Below are positions 15,640-23,872 of a stretch of DNA of 64,000 nucleotides, piece after piece. Position numbers and translations under genes: made by a program. Every line of letters begins with the position of its first letter. The stretch's first letter is position 1. This DNA is from Nocardioides lijunqiniae (GTDB taxonomy: Bacteria > Actinomycetota > Actinomycetes > Propionibacteriales > Nocardioidaceae), in the NCBI RefSeq assembly GCF_015024225.1, contig NZ_JACJGM010000015.1, forward strand, positions 1-64,000, read 5' to 3'. The notes under the pieces were generated by a model that was not told the origin of the DNA, searched no databases, and saw only the letters and a program-made list of their open reading frames with translations.

Positions 15640-16801
15640 TGCTCCACGTCCAGGCGTAGGCGGGGTCCTCGCACGCCAGCGCGGCCTCGCCGAGGTCGAG
15701 CGGGGCGAAGGTGTCGACCATGACGGCCGACTCCTCGAAGAACTCCGCGCCCAGCGACGCCTCGATCGCCGACGGCTGGGGCCCGTGGGCGTACCCGCCG
15801 GGGTGCAGGGAGATGGAGCCGAGCCCGATGCCCGAGCCCTTGCGCGCCTCGTAGTCGCCGCCGACGTAGAACATGACCTCGTCGCTGTCGACGTTGGAGT
15901 GGTAGTAGGGCACCGGCACCGACAGCGGGTGGTAGTCGACCTTGCGGGGCAGGAAGTTGCACACCACGAAGCGGTGACCCTCGAAGACCTGGTGCACCGG
16001 CGGCGGCTGGTGGATCTTGCCGGTGATCGGCATGTAGTCGTCGATGTTGAACGTGTAGGGGTAGAGGCAGCCGTCCCAGCCGACGACGTCGAACGGGTGG
16101 GTCGCGTAGGTCATCCGCGAGCCGAGGATCCGACCCCCGGCGCGGTGCTTGACCAGCACGTCGACGTCCGCGCCCTCCTCGAGGTGCGGAGTCTCCGGGC
16201 CGTGCAGGTCGCGCTCGGAGTACGGCGCGTGCTCGAGCAGCTGGCCGTAGCGCGACAGGTAGCGCTTCGGCGGCGCGATGTGGCTGTTGGACTCGATGGC
16301 GTAGAGACGGCTGGCCTCCGACGGCACCCAGCGGTGGGTGGTCGCCCGGGGGATCACGACGTAGTCGCCGGCGCGGTAGGCGACCGTGCCGAAGACGGTC
16401 TCGACCGTGCCCGCGCCGGCCTCGACGTAGACGCACTCGTCACCGGTGGCGTTGCGGTAGAGCGCGGACGGCTCGGTGCCGGTGACGACGTAGCCGATCC
16501 GCACGTCGCTGTTGCCGAGCACCAGCCGCCGGCCGGTCACGGCGTCGCCCGACGTCTCGACGTCGTGCAGGCGGAGGTGGCGCGGCTTGAGGGGGTGGTT
16601 GGGAGCGGTCGTCTGGTCGGGCAGCTCCCAGACCTCGCTCGCCACGATCGCCGAGGGGACGCCGCGGTGGTAGAGCAGCGCGGAGTCGGACGAGAAGCCC
16701 TCCTCGCCCATCAGCTCCTCGTGGTAGAGCCGCCCCGCCGGGCCGCGGAACTGGATGTGCCGCTTTGGGGGCACCTCGCCGACCTGCCGGTAGTACGCCA
16801 T
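15626..16801 (-). CDS. hmgA: Homogentisate 1,2-dioxygenase
   Basis: An Fe(II) ring-cleaving enzyme turning homogentisate into 4-maleylacetoacetate in tyrosine and phenylalanine breakdown. The cupin core and metal-binding region are present: YYHSNVDSDEVMFYVGGDYE and SLHPGGYAHGPQP. At 391 residues it is the shorter actinobacterial form. The ATG at 16801 has CAGGAG 6 bases upstream and the protein begins MAYYRQVGEVPPKRH; the open frame upstream is unsupported. It is divergent from a gene of unknown function and fah, with a palindromic operator candidate between. Confidence 0.93.
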   Translation of the reverse strand: MAYYRQVGEVPPKRHIQFRGPAGRLYHEELMGEEGFSSDSALLYHRGVPSAIVASEVWELPDQTTAPNHPLKPRHLRLHDVETSGDAVTGRRLVLGNSDVRIGYVVTGTEPSALYRNATGDECVYVEAGAGTVETVFGTVAYRAGDYVVIPRATTHRWVPSEASRLYAIESNSHIAPPKRYLSRYGQLLEHAPYSERDLHGPETPHLEEGADVDVLVKHRAGGRILGSRMTYATHPFDVVGWDGCLYPYTFNIDDYMPITGKIHQPPPVHQVFEGHRFVVCNFLPRKVDYHPLSVPVPYYHSNVDSDEVMFYVGGDYEARKGSGIGLGSISLHPGGYAHGPQPSAIEASLGAEFFEESAVMVDTFAPLDLGEAALACEDPAYAWTWSRDLP

Positions 16802-16825
16802 GGCGTGCTCCTGTCCCGTCCTCGT

Positions 16826-16855
16826 GCGTCCGCTCAGCGGACGCTTGTGTCCGCT
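16826..16855. promoter_or_regulatory. Operator-like palindrome between hmgA and its divergent partner
   Basis: A 19-bp palindrome with perfect 9-bp arms, GCGTCCGCT and AGCGGACGC around one C (16826-16844). A third related half-site, GTGTCCGCT, follows at 16847-16855. The 81-bp divergent intergenic region leaves little room, so a bound regulator would affect both directions. The regulator gene is not in the window. Confidence 0.65.
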
Positions 16856-16869
16856 ATCTGGCCTCTGGC

Positions 16870-16881
16870 TAGAGTAGCCGG
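16870..16881 (+). promoter_or_regulatory. Leaderless promoter of the gene at 16882
   Basis: TAGAGT (16870-16875) is followed by six bases and the GTG at 16882. The third operator half-site lies just upstream, where the -35 region would be. Confidence 0.55.
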
Positions 16882-17709
16882 GTGTCCTCACTCTCGGAAC
16901 CCGCGCTCGACGACCTCTGGTCCGGCCTGGTCGACGACGCCGCCATCTTCCCGCCGGGCGACGCGCCCCTGAGCGAGGCGACGGCCGCCTACGCCGCCCG
17001 CACCGCCGAGCAGGGTGCCGGCATCGTCGGCACGTTCGTCCTGCGTGACACCGACCTCCCGCAGGTGCGCGGCTTCGACGCACCGCTGTCGGTCGTCGTG
17101 ACCGGGGGCGCCGGGCAGCTCGCCGGTCCCGCCGCGCTGTGCGAGCGCCTCGGGCTGCGCCTGGCCGGGCTGGAGGTCGCGCTGCGCGACCTCGACGACC
17201 TGGCCGGCAACGCCCGCCGCGTCATCGCGGCCGTCGACGCGGCCCGCGCGGAGGGCTCGCTCGACGACGACGTGCCCGTCCACGTCGAGCTGCCCCAGGT
17301 CGAGCCGGGCCACTCCTGGCGGCAGGCCGCGGACGAGGTGGCCGGCGCCGAGCTGCGCCTCAAGCTCCGCACCGGCGGCGTCGAGGCCCACCAGGTCCCG
17401 TCGTCCGCGACGCTCGCCGCCTGGATCGACGCCGCGCTCGACCGCGAGACGCCGTTCAAGTGCACCGCGGGCCTGCACCACGCCGTTCGCCACGACTCCG
17501 GCCATGGCTTCCTCAACGTGCTGGCCGCGACCCGGCTGGCCTTCGACGGTGCGCCGCACGACGAGGTCGTCGCGACGCTCGAGGAGCGGGACGGCTCCGT
17601 GCTCGCCGCGCGCGGCCTGACGGGCACGCGGCGGTGGTTCACGTCGTTCGGCTCCTGCTCGGTCGCCGAGCCGCTGGCCGACCTGCGCACCCTGGGGCTG
17701 GTCCCGTGA
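16882..17709 (+). CDS. Uncharacterised protein of the homogentisate cluster
   Basis: A 275-residue soluble protein, no signal peptide or membrane span, not recognised. It is acidic, with an alternating helix/strand pattern. Possible active-site blocks are FPPGDAPLSEA near residue 25, HVELPQVEPGHSW near 135, FKCTAGLHHAVRHDSGHGFL near 193 and WFTSFGSCSVAEP near the C-terminus; the Lys/Cys/His-rich third block is most suggestive of catalysis. It is transcribed divergently from hmgA and overlaps fah by four bases (GTGA). The pathway needs a maleylacetoacetate isomerase and none is seen here, so a role at that step or in handling its product is an inference only. Confidence 0.8.
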   Translation: MSSLSEPALDDLWSGLVDDAAIFPPGDAPLSEATAAYAARTAEQGAGIVGTFVLRDTDLPQVRGFDAPLSVVVTGGAGQLAGPAALCERLGLRLAGLEVALRDLDDLAGNARRVIAAVDAARAEGSLDDDVPVHVELPQVEPGHSWRQAADEVAGAELRLKLRTGGVEAHQVPSSATLAAWIDAALDRETPFKCTAGLHHAVRHDSGHGFLNVLAATRLAFDGAPHDEVVATLEERDGSVLAARGLTGTRRWFTSFGSCSVAEPLADLRTLGLVP

Positions 17710-18836
17710 GCCCCGAGCTGCCCCACCTCCCCTACGGGGTCTTCTCCCCCGCCGGCCAGGCGCCGCGGGTCGGCGTGAGGGTGGGTAGCCGGGTGCTCGA
17801 CCTGCACGTCGCCACCGGCCGGAGCGTCCTGGCCACCGGCTCGCTCAACGCGCTGATGGCGCTCGGCCCGGACGTCTGGGCCGAGGTGCGCGAGCAGGCT
17901 CGGGCGGCCGCCGAGGCCGACACGATGTCCTACGCCCTCGAGGACGTCACGCTGCACCTGCCGTTCGAGGTCGCCGACTACGTCGACTTCTACGCCTCGC
18001 TGCACCACGCGTCCAACGTGGGCCGCATCTTCCGCCCCGACCAGGAGCCGCTGCTGCCCAACTGGCGCCACCTCCCGGTCGGCTACCACGGGCGCGCCGG
18101 CACCGTCGTGCCCAGCGGCACCCCGATCGTGCGCCCGAGCGGCCAGCGCAAGCCCCCGGACGCCGACGCCCCCGACTTCGGCCCCAGCCGGCGGCTCGAC
18201 ATCGAGGCCGAGCTGGGCTTCGTGGTCGGCGCCGGCTCCCCGCTCGGGGAGCCCGTGGCGCACGACGACTTCGCCCGGCACGTCTTCGGCGTGGTGGGGC
18301 TCAACGACTGGTCGGCGCGCGACATCCAGGCGTGGGAGTACGTCCCGCTCGGGCCGTTCCTCGGCAAGTCCTTCGCGACCTCCATCTCCCACTGGGTCAC
18401 GCCGCTCGCCGCGCTGGACGCGGCCTGGGTCGACCTGCCGGGCCAGGATCCGCGTCCGCTCGACTACCTCGCGCCCGACCGGGCCCGCGGGCTCGACATC
18501 GACGTCGAGGTGGAGATCGACGGCGAGGTCGTGAGCCGACCCCCGTACTCCTCGATGTACTGGTCGCCCGCCCAGATGCTCGCCCACCTGACCGCCAACG
18601 GCGCGTCGCTGCGACCGGGCGACCTGTTCGCCTCGGGCACCATCAGCGGCCCGGAGGCCGACCAGCGGGGCTCGCTGCTCGAGCTCAGCTGGGGCGGGAA
18701 GGAGCCCTGGGGCGAGGGACGCACCTTCCTCGAGGACGGCGACGAGGTCGTGCTGCGCTACTCCGCCCCCTCGACCGAGGGCGGGCGCCTCACCCTGGGC
18801 GAGGTGCGCGGCCGGATCGAGCCGGCCGTTCGCTAG
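17706..18836 (+). CDS. fahA: Fumarylacetoacetase
   Basis: Hydrolyses fumarylacetoacetate to fumarate and acetoacetate, the last step of homogentisate degradation. Family motifs are VDFYASLHHASNVGRIFRP, LPVGYHGRAGTVVPSG, the metal-ligand stretch DIEAELGFVVG, LNDWSARDIQAWEY, and GTISGPEADQRGSLLEL. The GTG at 17706 shares GTGA with the preceding stop. Length is 376 residues, somewhat shorter than animal enzymes but complete. In some bacteria the hydrolase also accepts the maleyl isomer, which would remove the need for an isomerase. Confidence 0.93.
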   Translation: MSPELPHLPYGVFSPAGQAPRVGVRVGSRVLDLHVATGRSVLATGSLNALMALGPDVWAEVREQARAAAEADTMSYALEDVTLHLPFEVADYVDFYASLHHASNVGRIFRPDQEPLLPNWRHLPVGYHGRAGTVVPSGTPIVRPSGQRKPPDADAPDFGPSRRLDIEAELGFVVGAGSPLGEPVAHDDFARHVFGVVGLNDWSARDIQAWEYVPLGPFLGKSFATSISHWVTPLAALDAAWVDLPGQDPRPLDYLAPDRARGLDIDVEVEIDGEVVSRPPYSSMYWSPAQMLAHLTANGASLRPGDLFASGTISGPEADQRGSLLELSWGGKEPWGEGRTFLEDGDEVVLRYSAPSTEGGRLTLGEVRGRIEPAVR

Positions 18837-18869
18837 AACAGGTTCTCGTCCCGGCCCTACGCTGCACCC
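18834..18869 (+). promoter_or_regulatory. Leaderless promoter with KstR-like operator
   Basis: TACGCT (18858-18863) lies six bases before the ATG at 18870. A near-palindrome TAGAACAGGTTCTC (18834-18847) covers the -35 region and matches the TetR-type consensus TnnAACnnGTTnnA at all fixed positions but the last. Confidence 0.45.
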
Positions 18870-19337
18870 ATGGGACTGCTGACTCCGCTCGCCGTGCGCA
18901 TCGGCGCGCTCTCGTGGATGCCGCGACTGCTGCCGCAGGTGGTGTGGACCGACACCCGGCTGCAGCGACTCACGCGCGGCCGGGTCACGATCCTGGACGT
19001 CGCCGGGCTGCCCAACCTGGCGCTGACCGTGCCGGGCCGCAAGAGCGGCATCCCGCGCACCACCCCGCTGCTGTGCGTCCCTCACGACTCCGGGTTCCTG
19101 GTCGCGGGGTCCTACTTCGGCGGGCCGAAGATGCCCCTGTGGGTCAACAACCTCCGGGCCACGACGACCGCGACCATCCGCTTCAAGGGCGTCGAGCGCG
19201 AGGTCACCTGGCGCGAGGTGGAGGGCGAGGAGCGGGCCGATCTCTGGCAGGTGATGCTGCGGACCTGGCCCAACTTCGCGAAGTACGAGGAGCGGACCAG
19301 CCGCGTCATCCCGGTGTTCCACCTCGAGCCCGTCTGA
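18870..19337 (+). CDS. Deazaflavin (F420)-dependent nitroreductase family protein
   Basis: A 155-residue split beta-barrel protein of the Ddn family, whose members use reduced F420 to reduce quinones, nitro compounds or fatty acids. The family region TVPGRKSGIPRTTPLLCV is followed by FLVAGSYFGGPKMPLWVNNL, the cofactor-binding stretch. The first 25 residues are a hydrophobic amphipathic helix typical of membrane-associated members. It has its own leaderless promoter and is followed closely by the phosphodiesterase gene. Substrate unknown. Confidence 0.85.
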   Translation: MGLLTPLAVRIGALSWMPRLLPQVVWTDTRLQRLTRGRVTILDVAGLPNLALTVPGRKSGIPRTTPLLCVPHDSGFLVAGSYFGGPKMPLWVNNLRATTTATIRFKGVEREVTWREVEGEERADLWQVMLRTWPNFAKYEERTSRVIPVFHLEPV

Positions 19338-19338
19338 C

Positions 19339-19351
19339 TAGGGTTTCGGGC
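19339..19351 (+). promoter_or_regulatory. Leaderless promoter of the phosphodiesterase gene
   Basis: TAGGGT (19339-19344) starts two bases after the previous stop codon and is followed by seven bases and the ATG at 19352. Confidence 0.5.
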
Positions 19352-20287
19352 ATGTACGCGCAGTTCGGCCAGCACCCCGCGCCCTCGCACGTCATCGCAC
19401 ACCTGAGTGACCCGCACCTGCTGGCCGGCGGCGTGCGCCAGTACGGCGTGGTCGACCCCGAGGCCGGGCTGCACCTGGCGCTCCAGCGTCTCGCCAACCT
19501 CGAGGTCGCCCCTCAGGTCCTGGTGTTCACCGGCGACCTGGCCGACAAGGCCGAGCCGGCGGCGTACCACCGGCTGCGCGAGCTCGTCGAGCCCGCGGCG
19601 GAGGCGATGGGCGCGCAGGTGGTGTGGACGATGGGCAACCACGACGAGCGCTCGGAGTACGCCGCCGCGCTGTTCGGCGAGAAGGCCCACGGCCCCCAGG
19701 ACCGGGTCCACGAGGTCGACGGGCTGCGCATCGTGGCGCTGGACACCAGCGTCCCGGGCTACCACCACGGCGACCTCGAGGACAGCCAGCTCTCGTGGCT
19801 CGCGGACGTGCTGGCCACCCCGGCGGAGCACGGCACGGTGATCGCCATGCACCACCCGCCGATCCCGGTGCCGATGCTGCGGGCCGCCGAGCTGATCGAG
19901 CTGCTCGACCAGCACCGGCTGGAGGAGGTCGTCCGCGGCACCGACGTGCGCCAGATCCTGGGCGGCCACCTGCACTACTCGACGTACTCGGAGTTCGCGG
20001 GCGTGCCCGTCAGCGTGGCCTCGGCCTCCTGCTACACCTCCGACCCGGCGCCGGACAGCCGCTTCGTGTCCGGGGTCGACGGCCACACGGCCCTCACCAT
20101 GACCCACGTCTACGGCGACCGGATCGTGCACACCGTCGTCCCCCTCGCGCACGCGCCCGAGGTCAGCGGCTACCCCTCCGACGTCATCGCCCAGCTCGAG
20201 GCACTGACGCCGGAGGAGCGCCGCGAGGCGCTGTCACGCAAGGACTCCGACTTCAACAACCAGCACGAGGACCACACCCCGCGCTGA
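19352..20287 (+). CDS. cpdA: Metallophosphoesterase, class III cyclic nucleotide phosphodiesterase type
   Basis: A binuclear-metal phosphoesterase similar to CpdA/Rv0805, which hydrolyse cyclic nucleotides and other phosphodiesters. All metal-binding blocks are visible: SDPHLL, GDLADK, GNHDER, MHHPP and GGHLHYS. Length is 311 residues. The ATG at 19352 is set by a leaderless promoter. The cyclic-nucleotide substrate is inferred; a candidate CRP-type site upstream of nuoA in this window would fit a cAMP-using cell. It converges on the next gene with a 6-bp gap. Confidence 0.85.
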   Translation: MYAQFGQHPAPSHVIAHLSDPHLLAGGVRQYGVVDPEAGLHLALQRLANLEVAPQVLVFTGDLADKAEPAAYHRLRELVEPAAEAMGAQVVWTMGNHDERSEYAAALFGEKAHGPQDRVHEVDGLRIVALDTSVPGYHHGDLEDSQLSWLADVLATPAEHGTVIAMHHPPIPVPMLRAAELIELLDQHRLEEVVRGTDVRQILGGHLHYSTYSEFAGVPVSVASASCYTSDPAPDSRFVSGVDGHTALTMTHVYGDRIVHTVVPLAHAPEVSGYPSDVIAQLEALTPEERREALSRKDSDFNNQHEDHTPR

Positions 20288-20293
20288 CCGGGA

Positions 20294-21019
20294 TCAGGCG
20301 GCCGGCGCGACGTAGTCGGAGGAGTCGCCGGTGATGACCACGTAGAAGCGCTTGTGGGTGTTGGGGTTCGCCGCCGTGCCGTCGCCGGTGACCGTCACGG
20401 TCCCGTCGCTCATCCGCGGGCTCACGACGAGGTGCTCGTCGTTGTCGGCGCCGACCGGCGCGCACGCGACGACCGAGGGGATGTTGCACTTGGTCGCGGT
20501 GATCTCGCCGGAGAACTCCGGGTTGCCGTCGGCGAGTCCCCCGCGGCCGTTGAGGATCGTGTCGTTGTTCTGGTCCAGCTTGTTCTGCAGGGCGATCGAG
20601 ACCACGATGCCGTTGTCGCTGAGGTCCTCGTTGGCGTCGAGGTAGACGTTGCCCACGGCGCCGCCGGGCACCGGAGCGCCCGTGTTGTTGACGATGTCGT
20701 AGCCGGAGCGCACCTCGAAGCCACCCGACTGCGCCACGATGCCGGCCTCGCGGTCCACCAGCGCCCACCGGCCGATGCCCGCCGGGCCCATGTCGCCCTG
20801 GGCGCCCTTCGGGAGCTGGCCCGGGGCGAAGTCGCGGGCGCGCAGCGCCCCGTCACGCACGTCGCGGCTCAGCAGCGACTCGTTCTTCACGTCGAGGGAG
20901 CGGATCGAGTTGTTGCGGATGTCGGCCGAGCCGATCGACGCGACGGCGTACGACGTCCCGCTGGCGGCGACGACGAGGGCGGCGACGCTGACGAACATCG
21001 AGGGACTGGGGAGCTTCAT
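20294..21019 (-). CDS. Secreted protein with N-x-S-rich repeat segment
   Basis: Function unknown. A signal peptide occupies about residues 1-26 (VAALVVAASGTSYAVA). Residues 29-65 are a short coiled repeat with the recurring pattern IxSxDVxNxSLxSxDV, as found before collagen-like or adhesive domains in actinobacterial surface proteins. The rest looks beta-rich, with two Cys (KCNIPSVVAC) that could form a disulfide. The ATG has GAAGG 7 bases upstream. No anchor motif is visible, so it may be released. Confidence 0.75.
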   Translation of the reverse strand: MKLPSPSMFVSVAALVVAASGTSYAVASIGSADIRNNSIRSLDVKNESLLSRDVRDGALRARDFAPGQLPKGAQGDMGPAGIGRWALVDREAGIVAQSGGFEVRSGYDIVNNTGAPVPGGAVGNVYLDANEDLSDNGIVVSIALQNKLDQNNDTILNGRGGLADGNPEFSGEITATKCNIPSVVACAPVGADNDEHLVVSPRMSDGTVTVTGDGTAANPNTHKRFYVVITGDSSDYVAPAA

Positions 21020-21078
21020 GGAGGACCTTCCGGTCGGACCGAGGACCCCGGGTGGGCCGCCGTACCCCCTCTTCGTCG

Positions 21079-21112
21079 CGGTCGCCCCACCGGATTGCCC
21101 GCGGGGCGACCG
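21079..21112 (-). terminator. Terminator-like hairpin after the flavin dehydrogenase gene
   Basis: A 10-bp perfect stem (21079-21088 with 21103-21112) with a 14-base loop lies 15 bp past the stop at 21128. Confidence 0.6.
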
Positions 21113-21127
21113 GTCACCGGTGGCGGG

Positions 21128-22777
21128 TCAGCCGACCGCCCCTGCCGCAGCGCGGCCGGCGACCCGCCCCGAGAAGAGGCAGCCGCCGAGGAAGGTGCCC
21201 TCCAGCGCGTTGTAGCCCATCATCCCGCCACCCCCGAAGCCGTTGACCTCGCCGGCGGCGTACAGCCCCGGGAACGGCGTGCCGTCCGCCCGCAGGCAGC
21301 GACCCTGCAGGTCGGTCTCCAGCCCGCCGAGGGTCTTGCGCGACAGGATGTTGAGCCGTACGGCGATCAGCGGCCCGGCCTTCGGGTCCAGGATCTTGTG
21401 CGGCGTCGCGACCCGGATCAGCTTGTCGCCCCGGTAGTTGCGGGCGCCGCGGATGGCCGTCAGCTGGGCGTCCTTGGTGAAGTCGTTGTCCAGCTCGCGG
21501 TCGCGGGCCTCGATCAGCGTGCGCAGGGAGGCCTCGTCGATCAGCGGCTCGTCGCCGACGCGGTTCATGCCGGCGACCAGCTCGCCCAGCGAGTCCGCGA
21601 CCACGAAGTCCTCGCCGTGCTCCTTGAAGCGCTCGACCGGGCCGGGGGCGCCCTTCTTGATCCGGGAGAGCAGGAGCTTGACGTCCTTGCCGGTCAGGTC
21701 GGGGTTCTGCTCGGAGCCCGACAGCGCGAACTCCTTCTCGATGATCTTCTGCGTGAGCACGAACCACGAGTAGTCGTAGCCGGTCGTCCGCAGGTGGGTG
21801 AGCGTGCCGAGGGTGTCGAAGCCCGGGTAGTACGGCGCAGGCAGCCGCTTGCCGGTGGCGTCGAGCCACAGCGACGAGGGGCCGGGCAGGATCCGGATCC
21901 CGTGGTTCTCCCAGATCGGGTCCCAGTTGCGGATGCCCTCGACGTAGTGCCACATCCGGTCGGGGTTGATCACGTGGGCGCCGGCGTCCTGGGTGATCGC
22001 CAGCATCCGGCCGTCGACGTGGGCGGGCACGCCGGAGACCATCGTCCTCGGCGGGGCGCCGAGACGCTCGGGCCAGGCCTTGCGCACCAGCTCGTGGTTG
22101 CCGCCGATGCCACCGCTGGTGACGACCACGGCCTGGCCGCGGATCTCGAAGTCGGCCACCTCGACACGCGAGCTCGGCCGGCCGCGGTCGACCGAGCTCG
22201 GCTCGAGGACGCGGCCGTGGACGCCGACGCAGGCGTCGGCCTCGACGACCAGCCCGTCGACGCGGTGCCGGAAGGCGAAGGTGATCCGGCCGGCGGCGAC
22301 GTGCGCGCGGACCCGTCGCTCGAACGGGTCGACCACGCCGGGCCCGGTCCCCCACGTGATGTGGAAGCGGGGCACCGAGTTGCCGTGGCCGTCGGCGCGG
22401 CCGTCGCCGCGCTCGGCCCAGCCGACGACGGGGAAGAGGCGGTGGCCCATCTCGCGCAGCCACGAGCGCTTCTCGCCGGCCGCGAAGTCGACGTACGCCT
22501 CGGCCCAGGCACGCGGCCAGCGGTCCTCCTCGCGGTCGAACTGGGCGCTGCCCAGCCAGTCCTGCCAGGCGAGCTCGTGGGAGTCCTTGACGCCCATCCT
22601 GCGCTGCTCTGGGCTGTCGACGAGGAACAGCCCGCCGAGGCTCCAGAACGCCTGCCCGCCGAGGTTCTGCTCGCCCTCCTGGTCGACCAGGACGACCGAG
22701 CGGCCGGCGTCCGCGGCCTCCGCGGCCGCCACCAGCCCGGCGAGGCCGGCTCCCACCACCACCACGTCTGCGTCCAC
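21128..22777 (-). CDS. FAD-binding dehydrogenase of the ketosteroid-dehydrogenase/fumarate reductase superfamily
   Basis: A 549-residue flavoprotein. The dinucleotide-binding loop VVVVGAGLAGLVAA is at the very N-terminus, with VVLVDQE ending the second strand. A second FAD contact, AAGEVNGFGGGGMMGYNALE, is near the C-terminus. These place it with predicted FAD dehydrogenases near ketosteroid delta-1-dehydrogenase; substrate unknown. The GTG at 22777 is chosen because AAGGAG lies 6 bases upstream and it begins at the flavin motif; a GTG at 22795 would bury that Shine-Dalgarno in coding sequence. It is monocistronic. Confidence 0.82.
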   Translation of the reverse strand: MDADVVVVGAGLAGLVAAAEAADAGRSVVLVDQEGEQNLGGQAFWSLGGLFLVDSPEQRRMGVKDSHELAWQDWLGSAQFDREEDRWPRAWAEAYVDFAAGEKRSWLREMGHRLFPVVGWAERGDGRADGHGNSVPRFHITWGTGPGVVDPFERRVRAHVAAGRITFAFRHRVDGLVVEADACVGVHGRVLEPSSVDRGRPSSRVEVADFEIRGQAVVVTSGGIGGNHELVRKAWPERLGAPPRTMVSGVPAHVDGRMLAITQDAGAHVINPDRMWHYVEGIRNWDPIWENHGIRILPGPSSLWLDATGKRLPAPYYPGFDTLGTLTHLRTTGYDYSWFVLTQKIIEKEFALSGSEQNPDLTGKDVKLLLSRIKKGAPGPVERFKEHGEDFVVADSLGELVAGMNRVGDEPLIDEASLRTLIEARDRELDNDFTKDAQLTAIRGARNYRGDKLIRVATPHKILDPKAGPLIAVRLNILSRKTLGGLETDLQGRCLRADGTPFPGLYAAGEVNGFGGGGMMGYNALEGTFLGGCLFSGRVAGRAAAGAVG

Positions 22778-23074
22778 CAGGACTCCTTCTCTCACGGGGC
22801 GCTCACGGCTCGTCCGGGAGCCCCCTCACGTCGCGGGGCAGCGTCGCGCCCCCCGGTACGGCGCCTAGCATGCCGTCCCCGCGTGCCGGGAGGTCGGGCG
22901 GCCCGAGGCCCGGACCTGTCGGATCCGTCGCGTCCGGCGACGTCGACACCCTCGTCTCATCCTCGTGTCCGTCGGTCGGTACCTGGGAGTGAGGCGAGGT
23001 GTGCAGCGCGCGACGAGGATGGAGTCCGTGGTCGCCACCCGGGCGTGCCCGTGCGCGAGTGGGAGCAGGACGAG
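22778..23074. other. Divergent intergenic region
   Basis: About 300 bp between the flavin dehydrogenase and VanZ-like genes. I see no convincing gene, RNA or repeat; it should hold both divergent promoters but no clear hexamer pair stands out. Confidence 0.5.
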
Positions 23075-23611
23075 TTGTTCGACGAGGTCCCGGTCCTTCC
23101 GGTGGTGGTGCCGCTCGGGGTGGCGACCCTGGGCGTGCTCGTGTGGCACCTGCGGCGTCGAGGGCTGCTCACGCTGCCTCGCGCGGCGGTGGCGCTCGCG
23201 CTGAGCGTCTACGTCGCGGGAGTCGTCGCCAACACGGTGTTCCCGATCTACCTGGACAAGCCCGCCGCGTCCGTTCCGTGGCACACCTACCTCGTGGTCA
23301 CGCCGCTGGTCGACTACGAGGCCGCGGACGCCCTGACGAACATCGCGGTCTTCGTGCCCCTCGGGGCGCTCCTCCTGCTGGCGCTCCCCCGCTGGCCGTG
23401 GTGGCGGGTGCTGGCGGGGGCCGCGGTGTTCAGCATGGGCATCGAGCTGAGCCACTACGTCACCGCGCACCTCCTGGGCGGCGGCCACGTCGCCGACGTC
23501 AACGACCTCGCGTTCAACGTCGTCGGCGCCGCGGTCGGCAACGGTCTGCTGCTCGCGCTGACGCAGGTCCCGCGCGCCCCGCGCCTGGTCGACCGCTTCC
23601 GCTGGGAGTGA
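23075..23611 (+). CDS. VanZ-like membrane protein
   Basis: A small protein of about 178 residues with four predicted membrane spans. VanZ-family landmarks are NTVFPIY, DALTNIAVFVPLGALLLLAL and the C-terminal DVNDLAFNVVGAAVGNGLL. The founding VanZ gives low-level teicoplanin resistance; most homologues have no assigned role. The start is uncertain: TTG at 23075 has AGGA 5 bases upstream, while GTG codons at 23051 and 23045 lack one. It converges on tRNA-Tyr with a shared terminator. Confidence 0.75.
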   Translation: MFDEVPVLPVVVPLGVATLGVLVWHLRRRGLLTLPRAAVALALSVYVAGVVANTVFPIYLDKPAASVPWHTYLVVTPLVDYEAADALTNIAVFVPLGALLLLALPRWPWWRVLAGAAVFSMGIELSHYVTAHLLGGGHVADVNDLAFNVVGAAVGNGLLLALTQVPRAPRLVDRFRWE

Positions 23612-23634
23612 CGAGCGGCCCTCCGGGAGACGCA

Positions 23635-23664
23635 GAGGACCCCCACCGACCGGTGGGGGTCCTC
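23635..23664. terminator. Bidirectional terminator between the VanZ-like gene and tRNA-Tyr
   Basis: A perfect 13-bp stem, GAGGACCCCCACC (23635-23647) with GGTGGGGGTCCTC (23652-23664), and a 4-base loop, between convergent transcription units. Confidence 0.8.
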
Positions 23665-23686
23665 GGCCAGAACATCTGGCGCTCTG

Positions 23687-23769
23687 TGGCAGGTGCAGGA
23701 TTCGAACCTGCGTAGGCATAAGCCGACGGATTTACAGTCCGTTCCCATTGGCCGCTCGGGCAACCTGCC
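23687..23769 (-). tRNA. tRNA-Tyr (GTA anticodon)
   Basis: An 83-base class II tRNA with a long variable arm. Acceptor arms are GGCAGGT and ACCTGCC, discriminator A, and the anticodon loop CTGTAAA gives GTA. A -10-like TATTGT lies at 23815-23820 on the minus strand, between the tRNA and yajQ. Confidence 0.95.
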
Positions 23770-23872
23770 GGGTGTTCGACGACCGGGTGTTTGGCTGGTC
23801 GGCAACGAGGCGAAACAATAGCGCAGCCACAACCGCGAACGAAAAACCGCAGACCAGGAGCAGGTGAGCCAG

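Noticed and set aside
16802-17083. N-terminal extension of hmgA
   Set aside because: It would cross the divergent promoter and the start of the neighbouring gene; a good Shine-Dalgarno and the family N-terminus support 16801.
21020-21127. Small gene between the secreted protein and the flavin dehydrogenase
   Set aside because: Only a terminator-like hairpin and upstream sequence; no start with a ribosome site and reading frame of useful length.
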